Positions 9,387-18,573 of a stretch of 64,000 nt of DNA are shown here, one piece after another. The translations under genes and the position numbers were made by a program. Source of the DNA: Blastocatellia bacterium (GTDB lineage: Bacteria > Acidobacteriota > Blastocatellia > UBA7656); contig DATENM010000002.1 in assembly GCA_035275065.1 (NCBI GenBank), forward strand, positions 124,001-188,000, given 5' to 3'. Position 1 is the first letter of the stretch. Each line of letters begins with the position of its first letter. The notes beneath the pieces are model-generated. The model did not search any database. It was not told the origin of the DNA and saw only the letters and a program-made list of their open reading frames with translations.

Positions 9387-11267
9387 TCAAGACGACAGGC
9401 CGACGCGGCGAACCAGATCATCAAAGCGCGGGTCGCCGTGCAGGCTGTCTAAGCGGTAATCGGCTTGCAGCCACCCTATCCATTCAGATTGATCGTCGTA
9501 CGCCTTGTTCAACCAGGCGAACGCCTGATCCTTGTCACCCAACGTCGCATAGATGATGGCGCGGTCGTAAGGCGAGACGTATTGCCTTTGCGCTAGCCGG
9601 TCCATCTCGGCGAGCACACGCCGCGCCTCGTCCGGCTTGCCGACGAGCACATAATCGCGGCCCAGCGTCCCGAGTTGCTGCGGGTTGATGACCAGTTGCC
9701 GCAGCTTCTCGGCTTCACTGATCGCCGCGGCGTAGTCCCCTTCGGCGTCATAGGCTTCAGCCAGCAGCCCGCGCGCGAACGCATCGTTCGGGTCGAGCGC
9801 CACGGTCTTCCGCGCCTCTGTGAGCGCCCCATCAGGCTGCCGCGCCAGGGCATAACTGGCCGTGATGAAACTGCCGATGACCGGCGACAACGGGTCGAGG
9901 CGCTGAGCCTGATGCAAAATGGCCAGCCCTTTCGTCAAATCCTTCGCCATGAAATATTCGCCATACCAGAGCATCGCCGCCACCGAATTCGGGTTGAGCT
10001 GCAAGGCCCGCTGCAACTCGCTTTCGGCGTCAGGCTCCGACCGATGCAGCTTGACGTGACCGAGCGCGGCATGAGCTTCGGCCAGCGTGTCGTCTAGCGC
10101 GAGGGCTTTTTGCGCGGCGGCGCGCGCTTTGCCGAGCGCCTCGCGCGGCGGCAGCAGCCAGTCTGAAGCCGCCGTGTAGGCGTCGGCCAGCCCTGCGTAG
10201 GCGAGCGCATAAGTCGGGTCGAGGCGGATGGCATTGTTCAGATGCACAATTGCATTCTTGAACCCGTCGGGCGTGTATTGCAGGGTGTGGAAGCGGCCCT
10301 TGAGATATTCCTGATAGGCCGCGGCGTTGCCTGTGTAATTCTTCATCAGCCGCTGCCGCTCGTCGCCCGTCAACTGCAAGGCCAGCGCTTCGGTCACCTG
10401 ATTGGAGATCGCGTCCTGAAGGGCGAAGAGGTCGGCGCATTTCTCGTCACACTGCATGGCCATCAGCGCCTGGCCGTCGCTGACGCGCAGCAAGCGCACG
10501 GTGACGCGCATGCGGTCACCCTGCCTTTGAATGCTGCCGTCTAGCACCAAATCGACCTTCAACAACTGCCCAGCTTCGACGGCGTCCTGCCCACTAAAGG
10601 CCAGCACCGAACTGGTCGGGCGGACGACCAACTGGCTGAGGTTGCTCAATCGCGTGATCATCACATCGGCAATGCCGACGCCGATGTAATCTTCGCCCGG
10701 CTTCGGGGTCAACGATCTGAACGGCAAGACGGCAAGCGATTTGATCGTCGGGAGCGCGGGCGTCGGCTCAACCGGCTGTGGCCGCGGCTTCAACCAGTAA
10801 ATTACGCCGCCGACCAGCGCCACGACGCCCATCGCCAACGCGCCGAAGCGGATCAGGCGGCGCGGCTTGGTTCGAGGAATCCGGGTCAACTCGTCTTTCG
10901 CCGGCGTCACCGCTTCGGCATCAGCCTCGGTGGCCAACGGCATAGCTGCCGGGGATTGCACTTCGGCGACGAAGCGGTAGCCGCGCCCCGGAATCGTAAC
11001 GATGTAGCGGTTATCGTTGGGGCGTTCGCCGAGGGCTTTGCGCAGCGCCGTCATGTGTACGGTCAGGTTGTTCTCTTCGACCACCGTGTCCGGCCACAGC
11101 AGAGTCATCAGCCGCTCTTTGTCCAGGGCTTCGCCGTGATGCTCCAACAAGACCTTTAACAGATCACAGGCTTTTGCCTTGAGCCGGATGGGCTCGCCAT
11201 CGCGCGTCAGCGTCTGCTTCCTCGCATCAAAACAAAAAGGCCCAAACTCGTAGCAATCTTTGGTCAT
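9387..11267 (-). CDS. Membrane-bound winged-helix regulator with FlgO/TolB-like and TPR domains (CadC-like)
   Basis: The 626-residue product has an OmpR-type winged helix (residues 5-101, ending in [12 protein letters not shown]), one transmembrane helix (about 140-159), a TolB/FlgO-like domain (about 175-300, opening [11 protein letters not shown]) and TPR repeats (about 315-600). The layout places DNA binding in the cytoplasm and the TPR sensor outside the membrane, as in CadC and ToxR. It is divergent from the small secreted protein at 11438, which makes that gene a likely target. Tandem 10-bp repeats (11277-11300) lie 10-33 bp upstream of its ATG. The family is greatly expanded in Acidobacteriota. 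The signal is unknown. Confidence 0.88.
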   Translation of the reverse strand: MTKDCYEFGPFCFDARKQTLTRDGEPIRLKAKACDLLKVLLEHHGEALDKERLMTLLWPDTVVEENNLTVHMTALRKALGERPNDNRYIVTIPGRGYRFVAEVQSPAAMPLATEADAEAVTPAKDELTRIPRTKPRRLIRFGALAMGVVALVGGVIYWLKPRPQPVEPTPALPTIKSLAVLPFRSLTPKPGEDYIGVGIADVMITRLSNLSQLVVRPTSSVLAFSGQDAVEAGQLLKVDLVLDGSIQRQGDRMRVTVRLLRVSDGQALMAMQCDEKCADLFALQDAISNQVTEALALQLTGDERQRLMKNYTGNAAAYQEYLKGRFHTLQYTPDGFKNAIVHLNNAIRLDPTYALAYAGLADAYTAASDWLLPPREALGKARAAAQKALALDDTLAEAHAALGHVKLHRSEPDAESELQRALQLNPNSVAAMLWYGEYFMAKDLTKGLAILHQAQRLDPLSPVIGSFITASYALARQPDGALTEARKTVALDPNDAFARGLLAEAYDAEGDYAAAISEAEKLRQLVINPQQLGTLGRDYVLVGKPDEARRVLAEMDRLAQRQYVSPYDRAIIYATLGDKDQAFAWLNKAYDDQSEWIGWLQADYRLDSLHGDPRFDDLVRRVGLSS

Positions 11268-11276
11268 AGCCTTCGG

Positions 11277-11300
11277 TTAGCAACGATTAGCAACGATTAG
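11277..11300. promoter_or_regulatory. Tandem 10-bp direct repeat, candidate winged-helix operator
   Basis: TTAGCAACGA occurs twice head to tail (11277-11286, 11287-11296), followed by a partial third copy, TTAG. The 10-bp period equals one DNA turn, the spacing at which OmpR-type winged helices bind side by side. It lies immediately upstream of the winged-helix regulator start (11267), which suggests autoregulation. This is inference from position and period. Confidence 0.5.
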
Positions 11301-11437
11301 TCGCGCGGTTAAGGACATTCGGCGCGCTTGCTTCTTACAATCTGCCGCGAGTCAGAGAGGCACGGATCGGAAGCCTCAATCTACCATCTGATGTCGGATT
11401 AAACCAGCGGCGTGCGCGCCGCAAATGAGGAGAGAAA

Positions 11438-12040
11438 ATGAACCGCAAAACTATTATCGCAATGTTGCTCATTGCCGGTCTGGCGCTGGCCATCGGCTCA
11501 CAGGCACAGACTCCCGTCGGCAAGGGCGCGAAGAAACAGATTGATCTCACCGGCACCTGGCTGGTGAACATCAACTTCAACCTCGGAGATGCCGCCGCCA
11601 ATCCGGCGGCAAGCAAATTTCTGCGAATGGCCAGAACACACACGCCGTCCAGCCAGGCGGAAGCCGTTGCCGTTCCCCTCGATGCGCCGCCGACACAAGC
11701 GCCGTTCAACACCCTCTTTACCTTCCACTCGGAAGGCACGTTCGCCGAAAACTCGCAGATTGACTTTGTTGCGCCGCCCGGCACGCCCGGACGCGGTCTC
11801 TGGGAGAAGCTCGGCGATGGCGAGTTTTCGGTGACCGGCTACGGCGTCCTGATCGATGGCTTTGATACAGCGGGCTTCGCCGGCACCTATCGAGAACGGG
11901 CGCGGCTGAAGGTCAATAGCTCGGCTAACCAATTCACCGGCACGGCGTTCGTCGAAATCTTCGATGCCGCCGGCAATTTCGTCTTCTCTTTCGATGGCAC
12001 CTACGAGGGCCGACGGGCGACGCTCTTGCCTGCGCCGTAG
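11438..12040 (+). CDS. Small secreted protein of unknown function (paralogue of 30605-31231)
   Basis: The 200-residue product has a clean signal peptide (MNRKTIIAMLLIAGLALAIG, cleavage near AQA). The mature part opens with LTGTWLVNINF and closes with FTGTAFVEIFDAAGN, alternating short strands that suggest a small beta barrel of lipocalin type. The protein at 30605-31231 shares the GTW opening, a GxPGxGxWxxxG centre and the FTGTxFVExFDxxG motif. Both paralogues sit divergent to a membrane winged-helix regulator. ATG 11438 is preceded by GAGGAGA. No enzyme motif is visible; ligand binding or an envelope role are guesses. Confidence 0.75.
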   Translation: MNRKTIIAMLLIAGLALAIGSQAQTPVGKGAKKQIDLTGTWLVNINFNLGDAAANPAASKFLRMARTHTPSSQAEAVAVPLDAPPTQAPFNTLFTFHSEGTFAENSQIDFVAPPGTPGRGLWEKLGDGEFSVTGYGVLIDGFDTAGFAGTYRERARLKVNSSANQFTGTAFVEIFDAAGNFVFSFDGTYEGRRATLLPAP

Positions 12041-12073
12041 TTTTAACTGCCGACAAGGCCGTGCGGCAAAAAC

Positions 12074-12115
12074 GCGAAGGCACCGAAGTCTGCTTTTTGA
12101 TTTCGGTGCCTTCGC
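12074..12115. terminator. Bidirectional hairpin between convergent genes
   Basis: A perfect 14-bp stem (12074-12087 with 12102-12115, arm GCGAAGGCACCGAA) lies between the convergent ends of the secreted protein and phosphatase genes. There is no long U tract, so termination may be inefficient or the hairpin may stabilise 3' ends. Confidence 0.65.
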
Positions 12116-12133
12116 CTTGAATCTTCCCATTGA

Positions 12134-12916
12134 TCACCCGCCGAAGACCTGCCACCACTTTTTCTTCTTCGGCAAGACGGGCACGGGGCGCACGGGGATG
12201 GGGCGGCCTTCGACGACCGCCAGCGGGTTGTCCGCAGCGTAAGCCTCGCCGTAGCCTTCGCCGATCAGGTCGCCGACCAGCCTGACCGCTTCGCTCATGC
12301 CGGGCAGGCGATTGCGCGTGTTGTGGCAGTCGCTGGCGATGAAATGAATCAAGCCGTGCTCTACCATCACGCGCGCCGCCTGCTGAACGCGCTTGCCGAA
12401 CTGGCCGGTGATCGAGCCGGTGTCCAACTGGCCGAGCACCCCCAGTTCGACTAATTCATAAAACCGCTCAGGCTCGGTCATCAGCATCAGGTTGCGCTCA
12501 GGGTGAGCGATGATCGGGCGTATCTGGTGGCTCAAGAGATCGAACAGGGCATGCTCAGAGCCGAGCGGCACAACCTGGTGCGGGAACTCGATCAGCGCGT
12601 ATGGCCCGTCGTTGATCGTCGGCGCGCTTTTGGCGTTGCAGAGGTGATTAACCACGTCATGCGTGAAGCGCAGCTCGCACCCCAAAACGATGCGCGGGCG
12701 GCCTTCGAGCTGCCCATTCAGCTCGTCCACTTTTTCGCGCAGCAAGGCCGGCGCGTGCGTCGTGTGAACATGGTCGTGCGCGTGCGGCGTGGCGACCATG
12801 ACCGTTACGCCGTCGTCCGCCGAGCGGCGGCACATCTCCAGCGACTCGTCGAGGCTGTGCGCGCCGTCGTCGGTCTGCGGCAGGATATGACTGTGAATAT
12901 CAACCATCGGCATCAT
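12134..12916 (-). CDS. CpsB/YwqE-family PHP-domain tyrosine-protein phosphatase
   Basis: CpsB/YwqE phosphatases are metal-dependent PHP-fold enzymes that dephosphorylate bacterial tyrosine kinases controlling capsule and exopolysaccharide assembly. The N-terminal VDIHSHILPQTDDG (His8, His10), ATPHAHDHVH, the central HPERN and IASDCHN segments supply the metal ligands expected of the family. From ATG 12916 the protein is 260 residues, the normal length. An in-frame ATG at 13045 would add 43 residues not seen in the family, so the shorter start is preferred. The C-terminal basic tail (KKKKWW) is an extension. No polysaccharide or BY-kinase gene is adjacent, so its partner lies elsewhere. Confidence 0.85.
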   Translation of the reverse strand: MMPMVDIHSHILPQTDDGAHSLDESLEMCRRSADDGVTVMVATPHAHDHVHTTHAPALLREKVDELNGQLEGRPRIVLGCELRFTHDVVNHLCNAKSAPTINDGPYALIEFPHQVVPLGSEHALFDLLSHQIRPIIAHPERNLMLMTEPERFYELVELGVLGQLDTGSITGQFGKRVQQAARVMVEHGLIHFIASDCHNTRNRLPGMSEAVRLVGDLIGEGYGEAYAADNPLAVVEGRPIPVRPVPVLPKKKKWWQVFGG

Positions 12917-13147
12917 CGCGGCGGCTTGAAACGTCGGTTTGATACTACGCCAGAAGACGGCGGGCGACAAAGGCAATTGCGATTGTTGTGATTGTGATAC
13001 GGCATGAAGGAAGTCTTGACACTGTAAAATTGCGCCAGCTATCATCGATTTGCGCTATCCTGACTGCAACCCGTGGCATCAATCGGCGTTCTATCAAGTG
13101 TAGAGGACGCATTCTAAAGGTGATCTGTTGGGCAAGTGGTAACTTCT

Positions 13148-14998
13148 ATGAGACGTATCTTCGCCGCGCTATGCTTTATCGCCATCCTCACCATGGTGGC
13201 GCTGGCTTCTGACCCCGACGCCAAACTCATGCCAGTCAGCGACGTGAAGCCGGGCATGAAAGGCTATGGCATGTCCGTCTTTCAGGGCACCAAGCCCGAA
13301 CGCTTCGAGGTCGAGATTCTCGGCACCCTCGAAGGTTTTCAAAACCCGCGGCAGAGCATCATCATCGCGCGGTTGAGCGGGCCGCTGGTCGAGCGCACCA
13401 GCGTCTTCGCCGGCATGAGCGGCAGCCCCGTCTACATTGACGGCAAGCTGGTCGGCGCGGTCGCTTACGCCTTCCCGTTCGAGAAAGAGCCCATCGCCGG
13501 CATCCAGCCCATCGGCAACATGATTCAGGTCATCGAAGAAGGCCGCAAAGAGGAGCCGCGTTCGTCGTCAAGCCCGCTCAGCTTCAACACGCTGGTGAGC
13601 GCGGCGGCGCGCTTGAATATGCCCGGCGGCATGAGCGAATTATCCGGCGCGCAGGTCGGCCCGCGCGCCGCAAGCAGCAGCCCGCAGCTTGCGCCTTTCG
13701 TCGGCCACACCATCGTTCCCATTGCGACGCCTGTGACCTTTTCGGGCTTTTCGCAGGCGGCGCTCGACGCCTTTGGCGAAGACCTCAAGCGGCTCGGCAT
13801 CCAGCCCATCGCGGGCGTCGGCGGCTCGTCGAGCATCACGCCGATGATGCCGGCTAACGCCGACACGCTCGCGCCCGGTACTTCGGTCAGCGTCCAACTG
13901 GTGCGCGGCGATTTCACGATTGACGCGTCGGGCACGGTGACCTATCGCGACGGCGAGAAGATTTACGCCTTCGGGCACCCGTGGCTCAGCTCGGGCCGCA
14001 CCTCATGGCCGATGGCCGAATCTTCGGTCGTCACGGTGGTGCCGAACCTCAACAACTCGTTCAAGCTGGCGGCGGGCGGCAACCTGGTCGGCTCGATCAA
14101 TCAAGACCGCTCTACGGGCGTCTTCGGTCAGTTGGGCGACGCGCCGCGCATGATTCCTGTGAAGCTCACCGTGCACACGAGCCGCAACAAGACCGAGACG
14201 TATAATTTCGAGATGGTCTCCGACTCGCTGCTGACGCCGGTGCTGGCGCGCATCGCGTTCTATTCGGCCATCAACGCGACCGAGCGGCAGATCGGCAACC
14301 AGACGATCCTGCTCAAGGGGCGCATCGCGCTCAAAGGCCAGCCCGACATTCTCATCGACAACAGCTTCTCGTCGGCCAACGGCACGGCGCTGTTTGCGGT
14401 CAACGACATCGCGCGCCCGCTGGCGATGCTCTACAACAGCGGCTTTGACGCGCTCGACGTGAGCGGCATCGAAGCCGAAGTGACTTCGACCGACAACCGC
14501 TCGAACGGCGCGCTCACCCGTCTGTGGATCGATAAGAACGAAGTGCAGCGCGGCGAGAGCGTCGAGATTCAATTGTTCGCGCGCCACGACAACGGCAGCG
14601 AATTCGTCGAGCGCATCCCGCTCCAGATTCCCGCCGACGCGCCGGTCGGGCCGCTGGTGATTATGGTCGGCGATGGCGCTTCGATGAACCAGACCGAAGC
14701 GCGCCAGCCGGCGGGCGATTTCACGCCGAAAGATCTGAGCCAGCTGGTGCGCTCGATGAACAAGATGAAGCGCAACAACCGGCTCTACGTGAAAATACTG
14801 CGCGCCGGCTCTGGCGCCATCGTCAACAACGAAGAGATGCCGACGCTGCCGCCTTCGATGCTGGCCACGCTCGGGTCGCAGCGCACCTCTGGGGGCTACA
14901 CGCCGCTATCGGTAGCGACGCTCGCCGAGCAAGAGCTGCCGGCGGCGCGCTTCTTGATTAGCGGCCAGCAGACCATCGTCGTCAACGTTGTCCGTTGA
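13148..14998 (+). CDS. Exported SpoIVB-type (S55) serine peptidase-domain protein
   Basis: The product is about 616 residues with a signal peptide (MRRIFAALCFIAILTMVALA). The S55 domain follows directly: VSDVKPGMKGYGMSVFQGTKPERFEVEILG, then GMSGSP with the candidate nucleophile Ser93, then GAVAYAFPF. SpoIVB is the sporulation signalling protease of Bacillus; acidobacterial homologues are common without sporulation, so this is probably a general envelope protein or protease. The C-terminal 300 residues are beta-rich and not recognised. ATG 13148 begins the signal peptide; an in-frame GTG at 13136 would add four residues. The following propeller gene is on the same strand but separated by a terminator. 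Confidence 0.8.
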   Translation: MRRIFAALCFIAILTMVALASDPDAKLMPVSDVKPGMKGYGMSVFQGTKPERFEVEILGTLEGFQNPRQSIIIARLSGPLVERTSVFAGMSGSPVYIDGKLVGAVAYAFPFEKEPIAGIQPIGNMIQVIEEGRKEEPRSSSSPLSFNTLVSAAARLNMPGGMSELSGAQVGPRAASSSPQLAPFVGHTIVPIATPVTFSGFSQAALDAFGEDLKRLGIQPIAGVGGSSSITPMMPANADTLAPGTSVSVQLVRGDFTIDASGTVTYRDGEKIYAFGHPWLSSGRTSWPMAESSVVTVVPNLNNSFKLAAGGNLVGSINQDRSTGVFGQLGDAPRMIPVKLTVHTSRNKTETYNFEMVSDSLLTPVLARIAFYSAINATERQIGNQTILLKGRIALKGQPDILIDNSFSSANGTALFAVNDIARPLAMLYNSGFDALDVSGIEAEVTSTDNRSNGALTRLWIDKNEVQRGESVEIQLFARHDNGSEFVERIPLQIPADAPVGPLVIMVGDGASMNQTEARQPAGDFTPKDLSQLVRSMNKMKRNNRLYVKILRAGSGAIVNNEEMPTLPPSMLATLGSQRTSGGYTPLSVATLAEQELPAARFLISGQQTIVVNVVR

Positions 14999-15053
14999 GC
15001 GTGATTCAATTTGTCTTTACGCGCGCAGGATTCGCAATAAGCTCAGCACTGCC

Positions 15054-15082
15054 AAAAGGCCCGCGCCGGTTGCGGGCTTTTT
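15054..15082 (+). terminator. Rho-independent terminator after the S55 gene
   Basis: The stem GCCCGC/GCGGGC (15059-15064 with 15072-15077) is followed by TTTTT and preceded by AAAA. It sits 56 bp after the S55 stop codon. Confidence 0.85.
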
Positions 15083-15139
15083 GCTTGAGGCGGGCATTGG
15101 CGTCAGCCTGAGATTCTGGATGTGAAAGGATTCTTTGTA

Positions 15140-17356
15140 ATGGATATTCCCCCTGTTCTACGAAAGCTACTGCCCGCCACGCTTGCCCTGCTCGTGATGG
15201 GCGGGCTGGCGCTCGCCAGCGGGCCGGTCTTCTGGGAAACCTCCAAGCAAGACGACGTGCTCAAGGGCGACGCGCGCGGCGTGTCGATCTCGGAACACGG
15301 CGCGGTGACCCTGGCGCCCGCCTACTCGCTGGTCTACGACACCAAAGAGGCGTACATCTGGTCGAGCACGACCGACGCCGCCGGCAACATCTATCTCGGC
15401 ACCGGCCACGACGGCAAGATTTTCAAAGTGACCGCCGCGGGCGTCGGCCAGATGATTTACGACGCGCCCGAGCTCGACGTGACGGCGCTTGCGACCGACG
15501 CGCAGCAGAACCTTTACGCCGCCACCTCGCCCGAGGGCAAGATTTATAAGATCACGCCGGCGGGCCAGCAGTCGGTCTTCTATGATCCGCCCGACAAGTA
15601 CATCTGGTCGCTCGCCTATGACGCGAGCAGCGCGACGCTCTACGCCGGCACAGGCGACAAGGGCATCATCTACAAGATCGATCAAACGGGCAAAGCCGCG
15701 GTGCTGGCCGATACGACGGAAACAAATATTGTGGCGCTCGCCCTGGACAAACAGGGCAACCTGATTGCCGGCACAGACCCCGGCGGACTGGTGTTGCGCG
15801 TATCGCCCGCCGGCAAAGTCTTCGCCCTGTTCGATTCGCCGACGCAAGAGATTCACAAGCTGACGGTTGCCGATGACGGCTCGATCTACGCGCTCGGCAT
15901 CAACCAGTCAAGCGCTACCGCGACCAAGGCCGCCAGCATCGGCACCTCGTCAACGACGGCGGTTTCGAGTGAAGGCGTCATCACGATCTCGGCCAGTGAC
16001 GACGGCGACGCGCCGGTGGTCTTGCAAGCGACCGATGTGTCTTCGGCGCTCGCCACGTCATCCAAGAGCAAAGCCGATGGCTCGCGCAGCGCCGTCTTTC
16101 GCATCCTCGCCGATGGCGGCAGCGAAGTGCTCTGGCGCTCGAATGACACGGTCGGCTTCGGCCTGCGCCCGCTCGCCGACGGGCGCGTGCTGGTCGGCAC
16201 CGGCAGCAAAGGGCGCATTTATCAGGTCGCTCACGACCGCTCGTACACCTTGCTGATTCAATCGCCCGAAGATCAAACCTCGACCATCTTCGCGCTCGGC
16301 GATCAGTTGTACGCCACGTCGAGCAACCTCGGACGCCTCTACCGGATCGGGCGCGAAACGGTCAGCGAAGGGATGTACACGTCGCCTGTGCGCGATACCA
16401 AGTTCGCCGGTCAGTGGGGCGTCGTCACCTGGCGCGGCGCCGGCAACATTGAGTTGCAGACCCGCAGCGGCAACACCGAAAGGCCGGACGCGACCTGGAG
16501 CGAGTGGTCCGCGCCGTATCGCGTTTCGACCGGCGACCCGATCAATAGCCCGCGCGCCCGCTTCATCCAGTGGCGAGCGGTGCTGCGCAGCAACACGGCC
16601 AGTGGCAGCGCATCGGCGAAATTACAATCGGTCGTCATCGCCTATTTGCCGCGCAATCAGGCGCCCGACATCACTTCGGCGACCGTGCTGCCGCAGGGCA
16701 TTGCGCTGGCCGAGCAGCCGCTGGCGATTGATCCGGCGATTACCACATCGGGGCTCGACCCACAGCTTTTCGGCCTGGCATCGTCGGTGCCGCCGCGCCG
16801 CTACTTTCAGAAGGGCGCGCGCACGCTGACCTGGCAGGCGACAGACCCGAACGACGACACGCTGAGTTACAAGGTGATGTACCGCACCATCGGCGATAAC
16901 GAATGGCACCTGCTCGCCGACAGCCAGCCGCAAACCTATTACACGATTGACGGCAACCGCTTGCCCGATGGCACCTACCTCTTCAAAGTGATCGCCACGG
17001 ACGCGCCCGGTAACCCCGCGGAAGCGGCGCTCAGCAGCGAAGAGACGACCGACCCCATCGAGATAGACAACACGCCGCCGATGATTAAAGTCACAGGCCC
17101 TGTGGTGAGCAATCAGATGGCCGAAGTCACCTTTGACACCAGCGACGCGACCAGCCGCATCGTGCGCGCCGAGTACAGCGTTGACGGCGGCCAGTGGCAA
17201 CTCATTTATCCGGCGGACGGGGTGGCCGATTCGGCGCAGGAAACCTATAAAGTGCGCGTCACCTTTGATAAACCGGGTGAGCATCTGATCGCCTTCCGCT
17301 GTGCCGACTCGTCGTCCAACGTCGGCACCAGCAAGGTCACCGCCACCGTTCGTTGA
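15140..17356 (+). CDS. Secreted beta-propeller protein with fibronectin-like C-terminus
   Basis: The product is about 738 residues with a signal peptide (LLPATLALLVMGGLALASG). Residues of about 60-380 are repeats of the form YxWSxxxDxxGNxYxGTGxxGKIxKx, typical of propeller blades. About 400-520 includes a segment (TWSEWSAPY, RFIQWRAVL) resembling carbohydrate- or protein-binding sandwiches, and the C-terminus has fibronectin-type features (DGTYLFKVIATDAPGNP). No catalytic motif is visible; a binding or scaffolding role outside the cell is likely. ATG 15140 has AAAGGA nine bases upstream; an in-frame GTG at 15122 lacks a site. It follows the S55 gene and its terminator. Confidence 0.75.
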   Translation: MDIPPVLRKLLPATLALLVMGGLALASGPVFWETSKQDDVLKGDARGVSISEHGAVTLAPAYSLVYDTKEAYIWSSTTDAAGNIYLGTGHDGKIFKVTAAGVGQMIYDAPELDVTALATDAQQNLYAATSPEGKIYKITPAGQQSVFYDPPDKYIWSLAYDASSATLYAGTGDKGIIYKIDQTGKAAVLADTTETNIVALALDKQGNLIAGTDPGGLVLRVSPAGKVFALFDSPTQEIHKLTVADDGSIYALGINQSSATATKAASIGTSSTTAVSSEGVITISASDDGDAPVVLQATDVSSALATSSKSKADGSRSAVFRILADGGSEVLWRSNDTVGFGLRPLADGRVLVGTGSKGRIYQVAHDRSYTLLIQSPEDQTSTIFALGDQLYATSSNLGRLYRIGRETVSEGMYTSPVRDTKFAGQWGVVTWRGAGNIELQTRSGNTERPDATWSEWSAPYRVSTGDPINSPRARFIQWRAVLRSNTASGSASAKLQSVVIAYLPRNQAPDITSATVLPQGIALAEQPLAIDPAITTSGLDPQLFGLASSVPPRRYFQKGARTLTWQATDPNDDTLSYKVMYRTIGDNEWHLLADSQPQTYYTIDGNRLPDGTYLFKVIATDAPGNPAEAALSSEETTDPIEIDNTPPMIKVTGPVVSNQMAEVTFDTSDATSRIVRAEYSVDGGQWQLIYPADGVADSAQETYKVRVTFDKPGEHLIAFRCADSSSNVGTSKVTATVR

Positions 17357-17358
17357 AC

Positions 17359-17505
17359 GGTGGCAAAGGCAAAAGGCAAAAGGCAAAAGGCAAAAGGTCG
17401 GCAGGGGATTAAATAGATAGGATTGGACATTTCGCCAGTCGCCCCTTCCTGCCTATAATCCGGCTCCGCCACTTTTGCCTTTTGCCTTTTGCCTTTTGCC
17501 TTGCG
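17359..17505. repeat. long inverted repeat, AAAAGGC-type arms
   Basis: Arms of four to five AAAAGGC words (17361-17397 and 17469-17505) flank a 71-bp loop. The left arm begins within 5 bp of the propeller gene stop codon. It belongs to the same family as 1293-1387 and 5957-6079. Confidence 0.8.
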
Positions 17506-17641
17506 GACGGTTTTCGTCCGCCGGCTGAACGGCACCAAGACAACCCGCCACCGTATTCCGCATCTCATAGGCCGACAAAATGCTGGCGTTCAAGTTGCTA
17601 GACTGAGAGAGGGCAGCTTCTGCCAGCGACTAAGGAGGCGT

Positions 17642-18400
17642 ATGAGATTACTTGCTTTGAAACACACCGCGCGATTCATCACCGTCGCGCTGATGCTGGG
17701 CGTCATCGCGGCAGCCGCCAATGCCCAGGCCAACCACACCAAATCAACCGCCAGCAGCAAGGCGATCAAGGCCGCGGGCCTTGCCAAGCCTGAGATTCTC
17801 GAAGCCGAGCAGTTGCTCGCCGACCTCGGTTACTGGACGGGGCCGGTTGACGGCACGTTCGACACCGCATCGCGTTACGCGCTGGTCGCTTTTCAGAAGG
17901 TCGAAGGTCGCGAGCGCACCGGGCGCTTGACCGCCGCCGAGCTTGAGGCGCTGCGCAACGCCAGCCGCCCGACGCCGATGGAAGCCGGCTACGCGCACGT
18001 CGAAGCTGACCTTGATCGGCAGGTCTTGTTCGTCATTGATGGCAGCGGCACGGTGTCGCGGGTGCTGCCGATCTCGTCGGGTAATGGTGAAGAGTTTACC
18101 TCGGAAGGCTGGACGCGGCGCGCGGTGACGCCGACGGGCCGCTTCAAGGTTTATCGCAAGGTCGAAGGCTGGCGCAAAGCGCCGCTCGGCTCAATCTATT
18201 ATCCAAACTACTTTTTGAGCGGCGTGGCGATTCACGGCAGCGCCTCGGTGCCTGCCAAGGCCGCCAGTCACGGCTGCATTCGCATCCCGGTTTATGCGGC
18301 GAAGGAGTTCAGTGAGCTGACGCCGACCGGCACCGTGGTCATCGTTCACGGCGGCGAGGCGCTGGCGCAAACCAAGCATAGCGCGACGAAAGTTCAGTGA
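17642..18400 (+). CDS. L,D-transpeptidase (YkuD) with peptidoglycan-binding domain
   Basis: The 252-residue exported protein has a signal peptide (residues 1-29, cleavage near NAQA), a PG_binding_1 domain (about 52-105, AEQLLADLGYWTGPVDGTFD) and a YkuD catalytic domain (about 118-237). The catalytic motif is complete: His198 in IHGS and S209-H-G-C-I-R with nucleophile Cys212. Such enzymes make 3-3 crosslinks in peptidoglycan or attach proteins to it. ATG 17642 is preceded by AAGGAGG and starts the signal peptide. The open frame extends further upstream without a better site. The gene is convergent with the LOG gene, with strong hairpins between. Confidence 0.92.
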   Translation: MRLLALKHTARFITVALMLGVIAAAANAQANHTKSTASSKAIKAAGLAKPEILEAEQLLADLGYWTGPVDGTFDTASRYALVAFQKVEGRERTGRLTAAELEALRNASRPTPMEAGYAHVEADLDRQVLFVIDGSGTVSRVLPISSGNGEEFTSEGWTRRAVTPTGRFKVYRKVEGWRKAPLGSIYYPNYFLSGVAIHGSASVPAKAASHGCIRIPVYAAKEFSELTPTGTVVIVHGGEALAQTKHSATKVQ

Positions 18401-18447
18401 GCGGGAGATATTCAAGGCGTAGCGAACAGACAAAAAAATAGCCGGTC

Positions 18448-18488
18448 ACGGAAGGCGCGAAGTCTTTGCAAGGCTTCGCGCCTTCCGT
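18448..18488. terminator. Strong hairpin between convergent genes
   Basis: A perfect 15-bp stem (18448-18462 with 18474-18488, containing GGAAGGCGCGAAG) with an 11-nt loop lies between the L,D-transpeptidase and LOG genes. It is symmetric and can serve both strands. It lacks a U tract. Confidence 0.65.
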
Positions 18489-18490
18489 CA

Positions 18491-18548
18491 TGTAGCGCAA
18501 TCTGTTAGATTGCGCACTGTCTCGCGCAATCTAACAGATTGCGCTACA
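18491..18548. repeat. 25-bp-arm palindrome, TGTAGCGCAAT family
   Basis: Perfect 25-bp arms (18491-18515 and 18524-18548) begin TGTAGCGCAAT and enclose an 8-nt loop. A sister copy with 26-bp arms lies at 47406-47465. Both sit between gene ends next to a separate hairpin. Confidence 0.85.
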
Positions 18549-18573
18549 TCCAGATAAAAACCGCTCCCATCTT

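Noticed and set aside
14003..14587. 194-codon minus-strand frame inside the S55 gene
   Set aside because: Antisense shadow; no ribosome binding site and no recognisable domain.
18491..18548. Palindrome considered as a CRISPR repeat or tRNA-like structure
   Set aside because: It is a single hairpin with no regular spacer array and no cloverleaf.
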